In this document: positions 23,142 through 35,227 of the stretch, in pieces
Position numbering within the stretch: the stretch's first letter is position 1
Layout: every line of letters begins with the position of its first letter
Origin: Rhynchonema sp. JSB1_4
Taxonomy: Eukaryota > Nematoda > Chromadorea > Monhysterida > Xyalidae
Direction of reading: 5' to 3'
Length of the DNA: 64,000 nt
NCBI GenBank assembly: GCA_030248065.1
Contig: JASAMV010003635.1
Location: 1-64,000, forward strand
The notes under the pieces: generated by a model
Told to the model about the DNA's origin: nothing
The model's database searches: none
The model's input: the letters and a program-made list of their open reading frames with translations, nothing else
Made by a program: the position numbers and the translations under genes

Positions 23142-26100
23142 CTAATGCCTTCCTCCATGCAACATGGTGATCAACAATGACACGGTGACGACAAATGTGT
23201 CAACGACATTCTGCACGGCCGCGGCGCGTATGTCCTCGTGCGTGACGAGCACGTTGTCGACCAAATGTATGAAACCGTTGATCGCCGCCACTTGACCGCC
23301 CTCCAACAGACGCGCCACTTTATTGCCGTACGGCCAGTACAGCTCGAAGACTGAAAAGTATGGATAGGCTTGGGTGATGTTTCATGCGATGTGAGGTTTG
23401 GAACCAGGCGACCTGATGTCCTATCTGGATAGAGCCTGATTTTCAAGGAAAACATAACAGCTAAGCCTCTTCATAGCGACCCGCCATTTTCTCTCACTAA
23501 AGTATATCCAGTTGACTGGTAATTATGAGGTTTGCGGCAGAACGGTGACCAAAATTGCGTTCAAAGAAGTCCAAGGGACTGGTTGCTGGTTTTTTTTCAC
23601 TCGCCACTGATGATGTTTCACACTGTTGCACACTCACATCGTCCGTATCTCCTGATGGTCACTTTGTCGTTGTTCATCATCACATACGTTCGTTCCCGCA
23701 AGTCGGTGTACATCAACGCCTGGCCTTGGATCATGTGTCGTTTGTAGACCTGAAAATAGGGACACATGTAGGCTGTGGGGAAACTGCGCCTCCGAAATTG
23801 TCTTTCCCGCACTCACGTATTGCAGTGCTTCCCAATGTCGTCCGTCCATGAAGTCCTGCATCAGTCGCGGGTCCTGTTTTGCCCAGGCCTCGTTGGTGGG
23901 CACGAAGAATGTGAAATTCTGCTCCGGACGGACCACCTCCCACGGATCGAGCGTCCAACGCAATTGCAGGTTCTCAAGACCACGCCAGGTCGCTCTGAAA
24001 CGTAAGTTGGAAGTGGGTTACACAAGCACCCTATCTGGACTTCGACAGCATTTAACCTGGTTCCTTGTCAAATGTTGCAATGCAATACAAACGTGAGTGC
24101 AAGACAAATCATCAACAGCCGTATCAACTTTGAGAGCAAGCGCTGCAACTACGACTACCTATCTGCGGTTCAACTACAATATGGCATGGGTAAATTTGTA
24201 CCCGCAAGAGTTTGCTCTAACTTCGACTACCGTAAATAAAAGTTATCCCCTGCACAAATCAAACAACTTTTACGCTGGTCGAAATTGGTGCTGCTGCAAC
24301 TCGATCGCAAAATGCGCATGTTATTCTAAATTTTGCCAATGCTCGCAGTCGCAGAGCTTGCCCGCAAAGTTGACACGTGCCACTGCACTAACTGCGTGGC
24401 AGTGTCGTTCCGGATGACCTTGTACATGGTCTGGTATGGCACGCCAAGCACTCTATCGATGTAGTGTATGATGCCATTCGTGCCTGCCACGTTGTCCATC
24501 AATATCGCCGCGCGCACACCACCACCCAACACGTAGTACGCTGAAACATCGTTCGCATGTGCAGTCTACGCTCTTTATAGTGACGACGGACACGTTGTGA
24601 TGGATATTTTTCAAATGCTTACATGCACAGAAGCATTTCAAAACATCTCAATTTCAATTTAGTGTTTGTGTGTCTAGATCAATCAATCAAGCCTACAAGT
24701 AACCATGTGATGTTATACCGTGCTCAAACATAGTGTGTATACTGAAAATATGCTATTCCCGCACTCAAACTCACTGATATTATTCTTCGGCCATTCTCCT
24801 TTGATAAAGAACAGCCTCTTTGTGTTGTCGGTCGTTTGTGCAACTGTTTGGTTGCTGATCTCATCACTCGTCAGCTCTTTCCCGGGCACAATGTGCAGTT
24901 TCAGAATCTGCAATCAGTTTTTTTAATATTACTTTTTTTCTTCATAATTTTTTTCCAAAAATTCTTAAAAATTAACCTGTTCGAGCCACAGCCTGTCCCT
25001 GAGCAACCGCCTCTCGACCTCTTCAGGTATACGATCAAAGGCCTCATTGATCGGTGCAAAGAACGTGATGAGGCCACCGGTGGCCGAGAAGTACGATCGG
25101 ACAATGTTGCCGATTTTGTTGATGTACGTCATCAGGGTGCTGAAATATGGTCGACCGCCTTGCTAAATCAGGCAACATTTGATCTAGCGTCAACAGACAG
25201 ACACACTCACGTGCACTGATGGTTTTCATTGAGCAGTTGGTCAATTGTGTTGCTAACCACGCCAAGCACACTGTCGACAATATGGACCACGCCGTTCTGC
25301 ACGGGAATGTTCGGTTGGACGATCTTCGCCCAAACAGCACCGCGACGGAAATGGCTGTATCGCTCGTACACCTCGCTCACCGCGTACACTGCAAGTGGAT
25401 AGTGGGGGTGATGTTTCATATGTGTGAACCGTCTTCCGGTATTTCAGGTCGCAATGCTGGCGAATTTCAAGCAAGACTACCTTGCATTCCAGGGCTTATC
25501 TTATCTCTCGTGGGAAAGAGAGCAAAAGTATAAAAGGCGACACACGACCAGGTTTCGAAAACCATGTGCACAGATTAGCAACATTACAGTAGCTGTCTGT
25601 CACCTTCTCCGGACTATCAGGTTATGCAGGTTTACCTCTACGATCACCTCCCAGTCGGAGGGGCAACTGCGCTTTTCATTGTAGGCGGGCTTTGTTCCCG
25701 TTTGATGTCTGTCGTCGGAACATACTGTATGGTCACCAAATTTCACATCTATCATTAGTTTAAGAACTCACAATCGTATTTGCCGGTTTTGCGGTCGGTG
25801 ATGTTTCGCATGGTGAGCTTTAGTTTGAAATTGTCCTCGATGACGGTGGAGGTGAATCGTACACTTGGATAATAGTGAATGCCACCATCATACAGCCACG
25901 GGAATGCGAACAGCACACGATTGGTGCCGGTGACGTGCGCTAACAGCACCTGCGAATCAGACACAAAGTTACCAGTCCATCGCTATTCTACCCGCCTGCA
26001 CTCAAATTGAGGGTATTCTGATTTCAGGAGCGTAGGCTCTCACTCTTGTCGCTAGGCTTTGGCTTAGTCTCACTGAGTATTTTCTTGGGCATCTGCAGCT

Positions 26101-27583
26101 TAAGCCTGAAACAAAGCCTGAGAAAAGTGCTTTTGAGCAAAATATTATGTGACAGTTTTTGCCTTGTCACCTAATGTTTTTTTGCATAATAATACCATCT
26201 GGAATCTCCAATGGCATGATAACACACACTCACCTCTCTGTCGACTTTATTCCTGTCGACCTTCTGGAATGCGTGATCGTTTGGCAGAAAGAACGTATGG
26301 AATCCGTTCCAGGCAGAACTTCCATATATGACCAGTGAAACATCAGGTACGCGATCCAGCATGTCGCGCAGTTGACTGGAGATAGTTTTTTTATCGCTTG
26401 AGTTTGAAAAACTTTGTGGCAGTATTTTTAAAATTAGTATTGATATATACAGTAACTGACGTTAATTGCTGGTTGTCATAATTTCGGCCGACAAAGTACT
26501 GCTCTTGGTTGTTGCGCACGAAGGAGAGCGCTGAACCCGGAAACCCGCGATAACCGACTGGAGTGCAAACCTGCCAGTTAAAAATTTTATGTCAAGATTT
26601 TTGGTATTATGTGGATTATATTTTTTCAACCAAACGATAAATTGAACGCACTTTGTACAAATATTGCTCGCCGCTGATCACCGACCAGCTGCTGGATGCG
26701 TGATTACACAACATCCCATTGTTCATGTAATAAGACTGAAATAAAAGTGTCAGCGTTTCGATTTAAAAAAATAAAGGTCGGAAAAACCGAAATGAAACTC
26801 ACAAAATTGCCAGGATTATTCTCAAATTGCGTTATGTACACATTTCCACTGTTGACAGACTGCCGTATGAGTGTCTGCTTGTCCCAGCGGCCGGGCGTCA
26901 GCAGCTCTGTCACCTGTTGATCAACTGAAACAGGAAATAAATAAATTATCAAGTTTTCTCTCAATTTTGACATGATTATCAAAAATCTCTCACCAATATG
27001 AGCCAATAGCTGTTTATAATCCATGGCCAACAATATCGGATTATACGCAAACACATCGTCGACCGGCGCGAACACTGCGATTCGTGCATTCGTGTCCTGC
27101 ATGTACGCCTTGCACACTGGCCACTCGCGACACAAACGTGTAAACTGGAAAAATGCGCAAAATTTTTTCAAAAATTTTTCAAAAATATGGGCTAACATTT
27201 ATTACGTCGTTCACTCAGATTGTCAACTCTCGTCGTCATCTATGAGCCCCAGTGCCATAGGCATATAATAATGCTCGCGCTCGCCTTAGGCTGTGCAGTT
27301 GGGCTTATGGGTGGGCTTAATGATAGGCTTAGGTTGTCACTTAGGCTTGACTTAACCATGATCCTAAACTACCGTTGGGGCCAGCTGGACAAGTACCGTC
27401 ACGCTCGTTCAATGCTGCTTGAGTTGACGACTAACCAATCAGCCAAAAAAAACTACGACCTGTACCGGGATGTACCTCTCTGAGATCATTTATCCTCTCC
27501 AGTTCGGCCCACAGGTCGCCGCTGATGGAGACAACAAAGTTGAGCACCGATACCACAAATGTATAACCCCCTATTGGTCGCAT
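23142..27583 (-). CDS. Fasciclin-domain adhesion protein (four FAS1 domains), arm 1 copy
   Basis: The exon order is the mirror of the arm 2 copy at 39761-44863, where all 14 boundaries were worked out. The start codon is at 27583-27581, opening a signal-type leader (MRPIGGYTFVVSVLNFVVSI), and the stop is at 23144-23142. The FAS1 signatures are in the translated exons: FAPVDDVF, FLPNDHAF, FAPINEAF and FVPTNEAW as the H1-type boxes, and NGVVHIVDSVLG, NGIIHYIDRVLG and NGFIHLVDNVL as closing boxes. Every exon I compared is open. Introns differ from arm 2 by private sequence, most clearly in the intron after exon 1 (TTAGGC-like tract here, GC hairpins in arm 2). The product is probably a GPI-anchored or secreted cell adhesion protein. 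Confidence 0.88.
24225..24310. repeat. CACGTGAC family central hairpin fragment in a fasciclin intron
   Basis: CTTCGACTACCGTAAATAAAAG pairs with CTTTTACGCTGGTCGAAATTG across the short loop CCCCTGCACAAATCAAACAA-like sequence. It is also in arm 2 at about 43707-43795. Confidence 0.6.
26020..26110. repeat. Degenerate AGGCTT/AAGCCT tract in a fasciclin intron
   Basis: Loose repeats of TAGGCT, GGCTTAG and AAGCCTGA. Shared with arm 2 at about 41585-41680. It forms a weak hairpin (GGCTTTGG / AAAGCCTG). Confidence 0.45.
27220..27355. repeat. Degenerate TTAGGC-like tract, arm 1 version of the first fasciclin intron
   Basis: CCTTAGGC, GGGCTTAT, GGGCTTAA, TAGGCTTAGG and CTTAGGCTTGAC follow one another. 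Arm 2 has a different sequence here (GC-rich hairpins). Confidence 0.5.
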
Positions 27584-29015
27584 GATGACTGCCGATGTCG
27601 CGCGCGCACTCTCTTTTTGGCGGGAGTTACGGGCGGGTGAAATTTGTCGACAATGAGCAGCTCACATGATGCTGTTGATTGACATTCAGTTTCACCGGTG
27701 ATTATGATGATTAGTTGTCTCAAAACTCATGGCTGTGCACCTGAAAATGTAAGTCGATACGCACGGTGAGTCATCCACATGCCAGTAAACAGCGGCGGCT
27801 GTCTTGTGGTTGTGAGTTTTGAACAAACAGCGTAACAGCGACGCAACACATGGCCCAAAACGGGCAAACACAACAAAACACGGAATACACGTATTTTCTT
27901 TGCTAAAAACGCATCCGCAGCAGGAACATCATGGAAGTGAAAAATTTTCAATCTTTCGTGGCGGAAAATCGATGATTTCGCGTTGATTTCTGGGTGTTCA
28001 ATCTCAATACAATAAGAATTGACAGGCTCTCAGCTGTTCGCTTTGCATTGACAAATGCTGCGAAGAACATTAAACCTTCAAACAAACAAACAACGACTTA
28101 ACGACACTTGGAAAGCTGCGCAGGTGACAGTGACTACAAGCGAAGTACGATGTTTCATATTGCGGCACGGGGTGCAGCAGCGAGTATGAATGTACACGTA
28201 CACGTACACACACTCACAAACCCACCACAACGTAACCTACAGCGTGATTATAAAACGCAAAGAGTGTGTGATTGCGCATATGCACACCAGACACCACACA
28301 CATTGTGTGCGCGCCAGAGCGACTCTCGCGTGTATTCGATTGGTTGGATACGGCATAACCAAGGTTTTCTCGCTTGTTGCAGCAGTGCAAAGCGGGCAGT
28401 GTCCCTTCACAATGTACATGGTGTACCTACATGTACATAGGTACATACCTGGTGCCTATCATACATTTCGGCAGTTACATACGGGACGCATAACCAACAT
28501 TCAAAACAGGTTTTCGTATGTTTGTGTGTGTGCCGATGTTGAAAGACGCGTTGTCTTGATCTGAGTCATAATTGCTCATGGCGACACACGTGTGACACGA
28601 TAACGGACTGAATTTTCGGAAGCATAATCATGTTGAAGGACGTTCAAATGTGAAGCGTAGCTCGGGCCACAGGTGTTGCTGGTGCGGGAGGGCAATTTTC
28701 GATGACACATCGAACATAAATTGCGTTTCTTTTCTTTTTTGTTGTCAAGAAGTTGATGAATGAACGTGAGCAAGCAACCAGAGTTAAAAATTTATCAATG
28801 CCAATGGCGCAAAGCGTGTGCTTCGAGTATTATCGGAAGGAAATGATAAAAACTGGAATCGGTATTTCACATCGCTGTAGAACAGAATAAAACTACCTGT
28901 ATGTACTGGGGCACAAACGAATAACGACGGTAGGAACAGGTATCCGTGGGATATCGATTTCAATAATCTCATTCATAAATACTGATTAATCGACTAGATC
29001 TAAACTTGAATAATA
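27584..29015. other. Intergenic between C11orf54-like and fasciclin genes, arm 1
   Basis: It holds (AC/GT)-rich palindromes (ACACGTACACGTACAC near 28195; CATGTACATAGGTACATAC near 28430) and an open frame at 27951-27727 on the minus strand that is also open in arm 2 (39351-39617). That frame has a hydrophobic stretch (VLLCLPVLGHVL) but matches no family I know. It could be a 5' UTR frame of fasciclin. Confidence 0.4.
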
Positions 29016-31485
29016 TCACTGTTTGCATTCAGCCACTTGATCGATTCGATAGAGAGAGTGTGCCGGCACAAACCACCCCTCGTACTCCACTGTATCGGGC
29101 GTTGTGTCCCAATGATAGTGACCCGCATCGCCGTGCTCGCTGAAACAGTGCGTGTGCTCGATGCGAAGATCCAGACCCTGAAAAATCAGGGCCAATTGTT
29201 CAGATTTTGTTCTTGCGGTTGCTGGTGAAATCAAACTTGTTGGTTGTTGATCTGTTGTCGGTCCAGTCTTGCATTGGTCACCTAGCAGCGTTATGGATTT
29301 TACCCAGCAGTCCCAGGCCCCAAGCTGCCAATGACAAAAAATCATAAAATAGATTTAGTGGCACCGATAAATCTCGAAAATATCCTTGGTAGAAAAAGTC
29401 CCGTGACCAAGCCAAGACAGAACCAGACCTAAACAATCACCAAGTTTGATTTTCGTCCATATGATGCTCACCGGGTCACAGGAATGCAGCACGCTGAGAC
29501 AGGTGAGGGGCGCGGACATGTCGTAGTATTTGAGCCAAGAATTGACTTCGGCCATGGTTCGCATTGGTTCCGATGGGAAATCGGGCTAAAAAAAATAACG
29601 CAGATACTCCTGGTAGGCTGGCTACGGTACACTCGAACGTGTGACAGTTTCAGTAAACTTCGGTTAAAGTACAGCGCCCGTACCATGACGTGCAAATAAG
29701 CGCGTCCCTTTTTGATCCTGAACATTCCACCCAAGCTGATTAGTTGGTTGCCGTATTTCGCACCCAACGAATGACGGATACATTCAGTGAAGTTGAGATC
29801 ACCCTTGCGATGTTCGGCACTGATATGCAGCACCTGTGTGCGTGGGTCATCATGATAAGCTTAATGCGTGTCTTTTGGTAGTCCGATAGTGGCTCAACTA
29901 TGTACATATACTAATACCCAACTATGAGCACGCTAACGGGAGACCTTCAGGATGGCCCGTATGGACTTTACTGGTTTGACTTTGATTTGGCATAAAAATG
30001 GTCTAATGCATCACGCGCTACTATGGGTGGAATTTTCGAAACGGTGTAAAGGTCAGTTGGGCGTAAAGGTCGGTGTAAAGTTCGGTCGAAATCTCGGTCG
30101 GCGTAGCTCGGTGTAAACGTGAAACATTGCCTGTTATTAACGTGGAATGTTTCAAGTTTACACCGAGGTCTATCACACTGAGCTGTCGAAAGAGCTTTCC
30201 ACCGACATTTACACCCAACTGACCTTTACACAGTTTCGAAAATATCACCCTATGAGCACGCTAACGGGAGACCTTCAGAATGGCCCGTATGGACTTTGCT
30301 GGTTTGACTTTGACTTGGCATAAAAATGGTCTAGTGCATCACGCGCTACTATGGGTGGAATTTTCGAAACGGTGTAAAGGTCAGTTGGGCGTAAAGGTCG
30401 GCGTAAAGTTCGATCGAAAGCTCGGTCGGCGTAGCTCGGTGTAAACGTGAAACATTGCCTGTTATTAACGTGGAATGTTTCAAGTTTACACCGAGGTCTA
30501 TCACACTGAGCTGTCGACCGAGCTTCCCACCGACCTTTACACCCAACTGACCTTTACACCGTTTCGAAAATATCACCTTATGAAACAGCAACCAGCCGGT
30601 TATTCGCTGGTTGTACAGCACACACACACACATGGCTAGCTGGTTGACGTTTCACAGATGGTCCATTAGAGGTATGTAAAACTGCTTTCTAATTTTTCAA
30701 ATTATCGACCGTACAACTTTTGCGGGATGTCAATGTGCTCATTCATTTCTTCACCTGACTTTTGTCTCCCTTTGTCATCAGCAGATTGGCCATCAACATG
30801 AACTCGGTCGACGTGGTGACCCTTTGTTGCAGATAGTGGCCGGTGGTCGGGTCGACCTTGGCCACGTGCGTTTGGATCTTTTTAGGATCGGTGAAGCAGC
30901 AGTTGCACATCATCTGAGTATCGGTTTTGAACTGTCGTAAAAATATTTAACTTGAGAAAAAGAATCGATATATACTAACAATTAAAATTAACCTCAGTGT
31001 TGTAGCCGAGATGAAAGTACGGTCCGGCGCCCGGTCCGATAACGAGTGAAGCATCCGGCATGCCACAGGCTGTGCAGATGTCAGCGATGTCGAACCGCTG
31101 TCACAATAAACAAACATGATAAAAAAGTTCTTCTTCTCGAAATTTGGACCCAAACATCTTCAGAATAAACCTTTTCCTTTCGTACAGCGGGACAAATGTT
31201 GCCAGGGCCTCCAACGTCGGCGATCGTGGCACTCTGACCGAAATACGGGAAGGCCAGGCCGAACTTGGTCAGGTCCGGACAATCAGACACTTCGACGGCT
31301 CCATGCGCGAAGTTCTCTTTCAAAGCAGGCAGGATTGCTGAAAACTGGCAAAACTATGTTCCAAGATTTTTGGTAAATTTTTGCCCACTGTTTGCAATAC
31401 CATAATTGCACGTACCGTTGGCCAATTCGTGCAAATTCGGTACTTTGAGGTCGAGTTTGGCGGAAATTTGCGAGGTCGGCGACAT
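29016..31485 (-). CDS. Ester hydrolase, C11orf54/PTD012 family, arm 1 copy
   Basis: A seven-exon mirror of the arm 2 copy. The ATG is at 31485-31483, exon 1 ends at 31416 and the stop is at 29018-29016. The family marks are visible: DCPDLTKF near the N-terminus, GAGPYFHLGYNTE in the middle, and the zinc-ligand region EHTHCFSEHGDAGHYH in the last exon. Expected length is about 314 residues, as in human (315). Small differences from arm 2 include CIRHSL against CIRRSL, and YEGWFVPAHSL against YDGWFVPAHTL. The large intron 4 contains a doubled foldback repeat (30010-30590). Confidence 0.9.
29350..29462. repeat. CACGTGAC family half element in the last C11orf54-like intron, arm 1
   Basis: TTTAGTGGCACCGATAAATC, GTCCCGTGACCAAGCC and AATCACCAAGTTTGATTTTCG are in family order. 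Arm 2 has GGTCACGTGACTTTTTC at the same place (37303). Confidence 0.65.
30005..30592. repeat. Tandemly duplicated foldback element, C11orf54-like intron 4, arm 1
   Basis: Two units of about 330 bp each hold an inverted repeat with ends GGGTGGAATTTTCGAAACGG and GTTTCGAAAATATCACC, and internal GTGTAAAGGTCAGTTGGG / CCCAACTGACCTTTACAC. Between them lies a shared 100 bp block (GAGCACGCTAACGGGAGACC...). The same pair is in arm 2 at 36132-36780, so the doubling predates the arms. Confidence 0.8.
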
Positions 31486-32491
31486 AATAAGATGATATAC
31501 GTGACCAAAAACAGGTGTCCAATGGCTTCTGTCGTTTTATGGGACTCGGTATGGTGCGCAAAGCCATTAAACTAAGTGCAAACGATCCTTCACCCGGTAA
31601 ACCGATAAGCTACATACATAGCAGTCGCCCAAGTTGATACGTTTTTATGCACTTTGCGTACACTGCTCAAACGGTACACGCTCCCCACAAAACAAAAACA
31701 CCACACCACCACACCAACACACCACACACAACACAAAAACCACCAAACAAAAAACCCCCCACCAAAACAACCAACAACCCACACCAACCAAAAACCAACC
31801 ATACTCAGATTAGGCACGCATTACACTCTGTTTTGTGGTTTATGCGTTTGGCCTGTAACTTTTCACGCATTGCAAAGGGCGACAAAGTGTGCGCCGTGGA
31901 AAAATTGACGCATATCACAGTACAGCGACATGGTGGGCGTCAGTCGCTCGTTCAAAAGGCAGGCACTGGTGTGGTGCGAACCTTCCTTATTTGAACACAT
32001 AGTCATTCATGCAGACTCGTTCCAACCATCGTCATCACAAGGTACAGAAACATGCACATGCGCAGTGTGGTGCACATTTTACGTGTGAAGCACATCAACC
32101 TGCTATAGTAAATTTCCAAATTTGCTGCCGCCCAGTAAAATACGCCACATAGTTAATGTCAAGTTAAAAAAAACTCGAACGCTAACCATGCGCGGTTCTG
32201 AAACATTGCGCGCAGCTGCCTGGCTGGCTGGCAAGCTGCGTGTGGGTTGGTTGTCCGAATGTTTCACAAGTTGATTTTCGGGTTTAGAACTATGGGGCGT
32301 ATTTTACTGTGCGGCAGCGAATTTGGAAATTTACTATAACACAAACCTTTTGTTTGCCAGATCAGGCACCCCAGCACACACGTCACACTATAGTGTTCAC
32401 ACTTTAATCTTGCACAATAGTAAAAAAGTTTGGGTTAGAAAAACATCGATTTCTGTCAGTTTCGAGCGCTGGGGGCGAGCTCGCAGTGCCC
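31486..32491. other. Inner end of arm 1, upstream of the C11orf54-like gene
   Basis: It has a shared inverted repeat around GCGCGCAGCTGCCTGGCTGG / AACATTCGGACAGCC-like sequence (about 32190-32300), and a private A/C-only tract at 31683. No coding exon is seen. It must contain the promoter of the minus-strand gene. Confidence 0.4.
31683..31801. repeat. 119-base run of only A and C, arm 1 only
   Basis: Every base from 31683 to 31801 is A or C. Arm 2 reads through the site without it (GTACACGCTTACTCAGATT, reverse complement of about 35017-35036). It is not a simple tandem repeat. Confidence 0.85.
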
Positions 32492-34327
32492 AAGCAACAA
32501 ACAAAAGGAAAAAAAGTAAAAAATGGTTTGGTTGTGATGAGAGTTATTTTTGGAGGGTTGGTTTGAATTGGAAGAAGATTCTAGAAGATGGTTTTCTCTT
32601 TTATTTTATATTTCTTATAGAAAAGGATTTTTATTGTAGATATTTATTGTGTAGAGAGAGAAAAAAAATGGTTGTGTAGTAATGGGAGGAAAAAGAATTG
32701 GGGTAAGATATTTATCGCAGGATTTCGAGAAAAAGGAAGATGAGAAAGAGTAAAATCTAATGGCCTCAGAAAAAGAGAAAAAGGGATCAAATGAGAAAAA
32801 AAAAAGCTTTTTTAGTTTCACAAAGATTTTAATTGGATTAAAGCTTTCCTTTCTTGAAAATCTATTTGTTAGATTAATGTAGTTGTTCATCAAGGAAATA
32901 TTAATCTAAAAATTCGTTGCTAACTTTTGCTTGCCCAGACGGGCAGTGCCTAGGACATCGTCAGTGCCAAACATTGTTATCATGCCCGTGAGCCAATACA
33001 TTTGCGTGATCTCCTGTCAAAAACTCAGACCCGCCTTTGGGTTTCAGGGTTCGCACGTCGCGCAAATGCTTTCGCTCAGTCCTTTTTCGCTGATGAGTTG
33101 ATTTCTTTGGAGTCACGACGATGTGCACCTTGATTGTGAGCAGAGTTGTGTTTCAACTCAGTTTTTGATTGAACGTTTCCCAGCAGTTTGTTACCATAAT
33201 AATAAGATAAATGGGCTACGCACCAGGAGTTCCTTAGTGTCAAGCCTTGTTATCATGCCCTTATGTACATACGTGATCCCCTGCTAAGAACGTAGAATCT
33301 CCTTTGTGTTTCAGGGATCGCGTCAACCTTTTGTCTCTGGTGCCGAACAGCGTTGATGTTTCACCACACCACGGCCGATATTGCACTTGGGTGGTGAGTT
33401 GACTATCGTTATTCATTTTCGATCTTATATAACGCGGTAGCTTAGTGTGATTATGCATCTTTGTGGGAGTGAAACGCGCAATGTGGCACTACCATCAATG
33501 TGTGGTCAGTTTGTCTCCCATTCCAAAGAGGTTTATTTCGATAGTAATTTTCAATCGACGTCGAAATGGTTTTGTTGACCAACATGGATGAAAGTATGTC
33601 ATGTTTCAGCGTGGCCGGACGCCCTCGTTCCAAATCGACGCACAACGATCGCCGTTAATTGATTTCGACTTTTATTGATTGATTATTGCCCATTCATCTT
33701 ATTTTCTTGCGAGTTTTTTACTTTTCATGGCAACGAATTTTTAGATTTTAATATTTCCGTGTGGATGTGGAATCGGAGCTAGCATGGTAATGCTAAGTCA
33801 AATAGATTGTTCAAGATGAAGGTGAAAGGCTTTAGTAAGTCCAAGTGTAAAAGTTCTTTGATGAAACTAAAAAAGCATTTTTGTGTTGTTGCTGCAGGTT
33901 TGAGTTACCGCTTTTATGACGTGCTTTTTCGTGAGGTGCCATTGAGATTTTGAACTCTATTCTGGTCATGCGTTTCCATTATTTCTCGAAATCCGTGGTG
34001 ACGATAAATATACTTTGAACCCCAATGTGCTTTGTGGTCACTGCCCATGGTACGTACACAAGCGCATTGTTGTCGTTCGTGGCGTTGCATTCAGTACACA
34101 ATGAAATGATTCATGACAATAAAAATGCACTTATTTGACGTGATAAGAAGTGATAAAAATAAGTAGGAAAACCATGCTTATCGTAGAATCTATCGTTCAC
34201 AAGTTCAAAGCCAGGATGCCCTCATCAAAGGAAGACAACGACTACATATGCATACGAATAAGCCAAAGCCAATTATTTTTGAGGATCTTTTGATCGTTCC
34301 TGTTTGATGTGTGGTGTGGAACCTGTG
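32492..34327. other. Single-copy spacer at the palindrome centre
   Basis: About 1836 bp with no mirror partner in the window. The first 430 bases (32492-32925) are very poor in C on this strand and rich in A, G and T, unlike the surroundings. The right part is of normal composition and contains a diverged direct repeat (32962-33055 and 33236-33322, sharing TTGTTATCATGCCC and TTTCAGGG). Several short open stretches exist but I recognise no gene. Confidence 0.6.
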
Positions 34328-35227
34328 GGGCACTGCGAGCTCGCCCCCAGCGCTCGAAACTGACAGAAATCGATGTTTTTCTAACCCAAACTTTTTTTAT
34401 GATTGTGCAAGATTAAGTGTGAACACTATAGTGTGACGTGTGTGCTGGGGGTGCCTGATCTGGCAAACAAAAGGTTTGTGTTATGGTAAATTTACAAATT
34501 CGCTGCCGCACAGTAAAGTACGCCCCATAGTTAATGTCAGGTTCTAAACCCGAAAATAAACTTGTGAAACATTCGGACAGCCAACACACACACACAGCTT
34601 GCCAGCCAGCCAGGCAGCTGCACGCATTGTTTTCAGAACCGCGCATGGTTAGCGTTCGGGTTTATAACTTGACATTAACTATGGGGCGTATTTTACTGTG
34701 CGGCAGCAAATTTGGAAATTTACTATAGCAGGTTGATGTGCTTCACACGTAAAATGTGCACCACATGCGCATGTGCATGTTTCTGTACCTTGTGATGACG
34801 ATGGTTGGAACGAGTCTGCATGAATGACTATGTGTTCAAATAAGGACGGTTCGCACCACACCAGTGCCTGCCTTTTGAACGAGCGACTGACGCCCACCAT
34901 GTCGCTGTGACTGTGATATGCGTCAATTTTTCTCACGGCGCACACTTTGTCGCCCTTTGCAATGCGTGAAAAGTTACAGGCCAAACGCATAAACCACAAA
35001 ACAGAGTGTAATGCGTGCCTAATCTGAGTAAGCGTGTACCGTTTGAGCAGTGTACGCAAAGTGCATAAAAACGTATCAACTTGGGCGACTGCTATGTATG
35101 TAGCTTATCGGTTTACCGGGTGAAGGATCGTTTGCACTTAGTTTAATGGCTTTGCGCACCATACCGAGTCCCATAAAACGACAGAAGCCATTGGACACCT
35201 GTTTTTGGTCACGTATATCATCTTATT
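34328..35227. other. Inner end of arm 2, upstream of the C11orf54-like gene
   Basis: The mirror of 31486-32491 without the A/C tract. It includes a hairpin flanking TGAAACATTCGGACAGCC (about 34500-34720). No coding exon is seen. Confidence 0.4.

Larger units (their letters stand above)
4969..32491 (+). repeat. Arm 1 of a giant inverted repeat carrying four genes
   Basis: From about 4969 the sequence reappears in reverse complement from the right window edge (64000) inward. The match runs through all four genes and ends at the shared string CTCGCAGTGCCC (32480-32491), opposite 34328. Coding exons match almost base for base. Introns match in blocks interrupted by private insertions. Homology is still unbroken at the window's right edge, so the outer limit of the palindrome is unknown and 4969 is only where the window stops showing it. 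Confidence 0.95.

Noticed and set aside
31590..31908. Proteins rich in His/Thr/Pro or Trp/Val/Cys encoded by the A/C-only tract
   Set aside because: They follow directly from the two-letter base composition, and the tract is absent from arm 2.
32323..32893. Genes on either strand in the C-poor spacer segment
   Set aside because: The predicted proteins are Lys/Phe/Ser-rich artefacts of composition with no recognisable domain.
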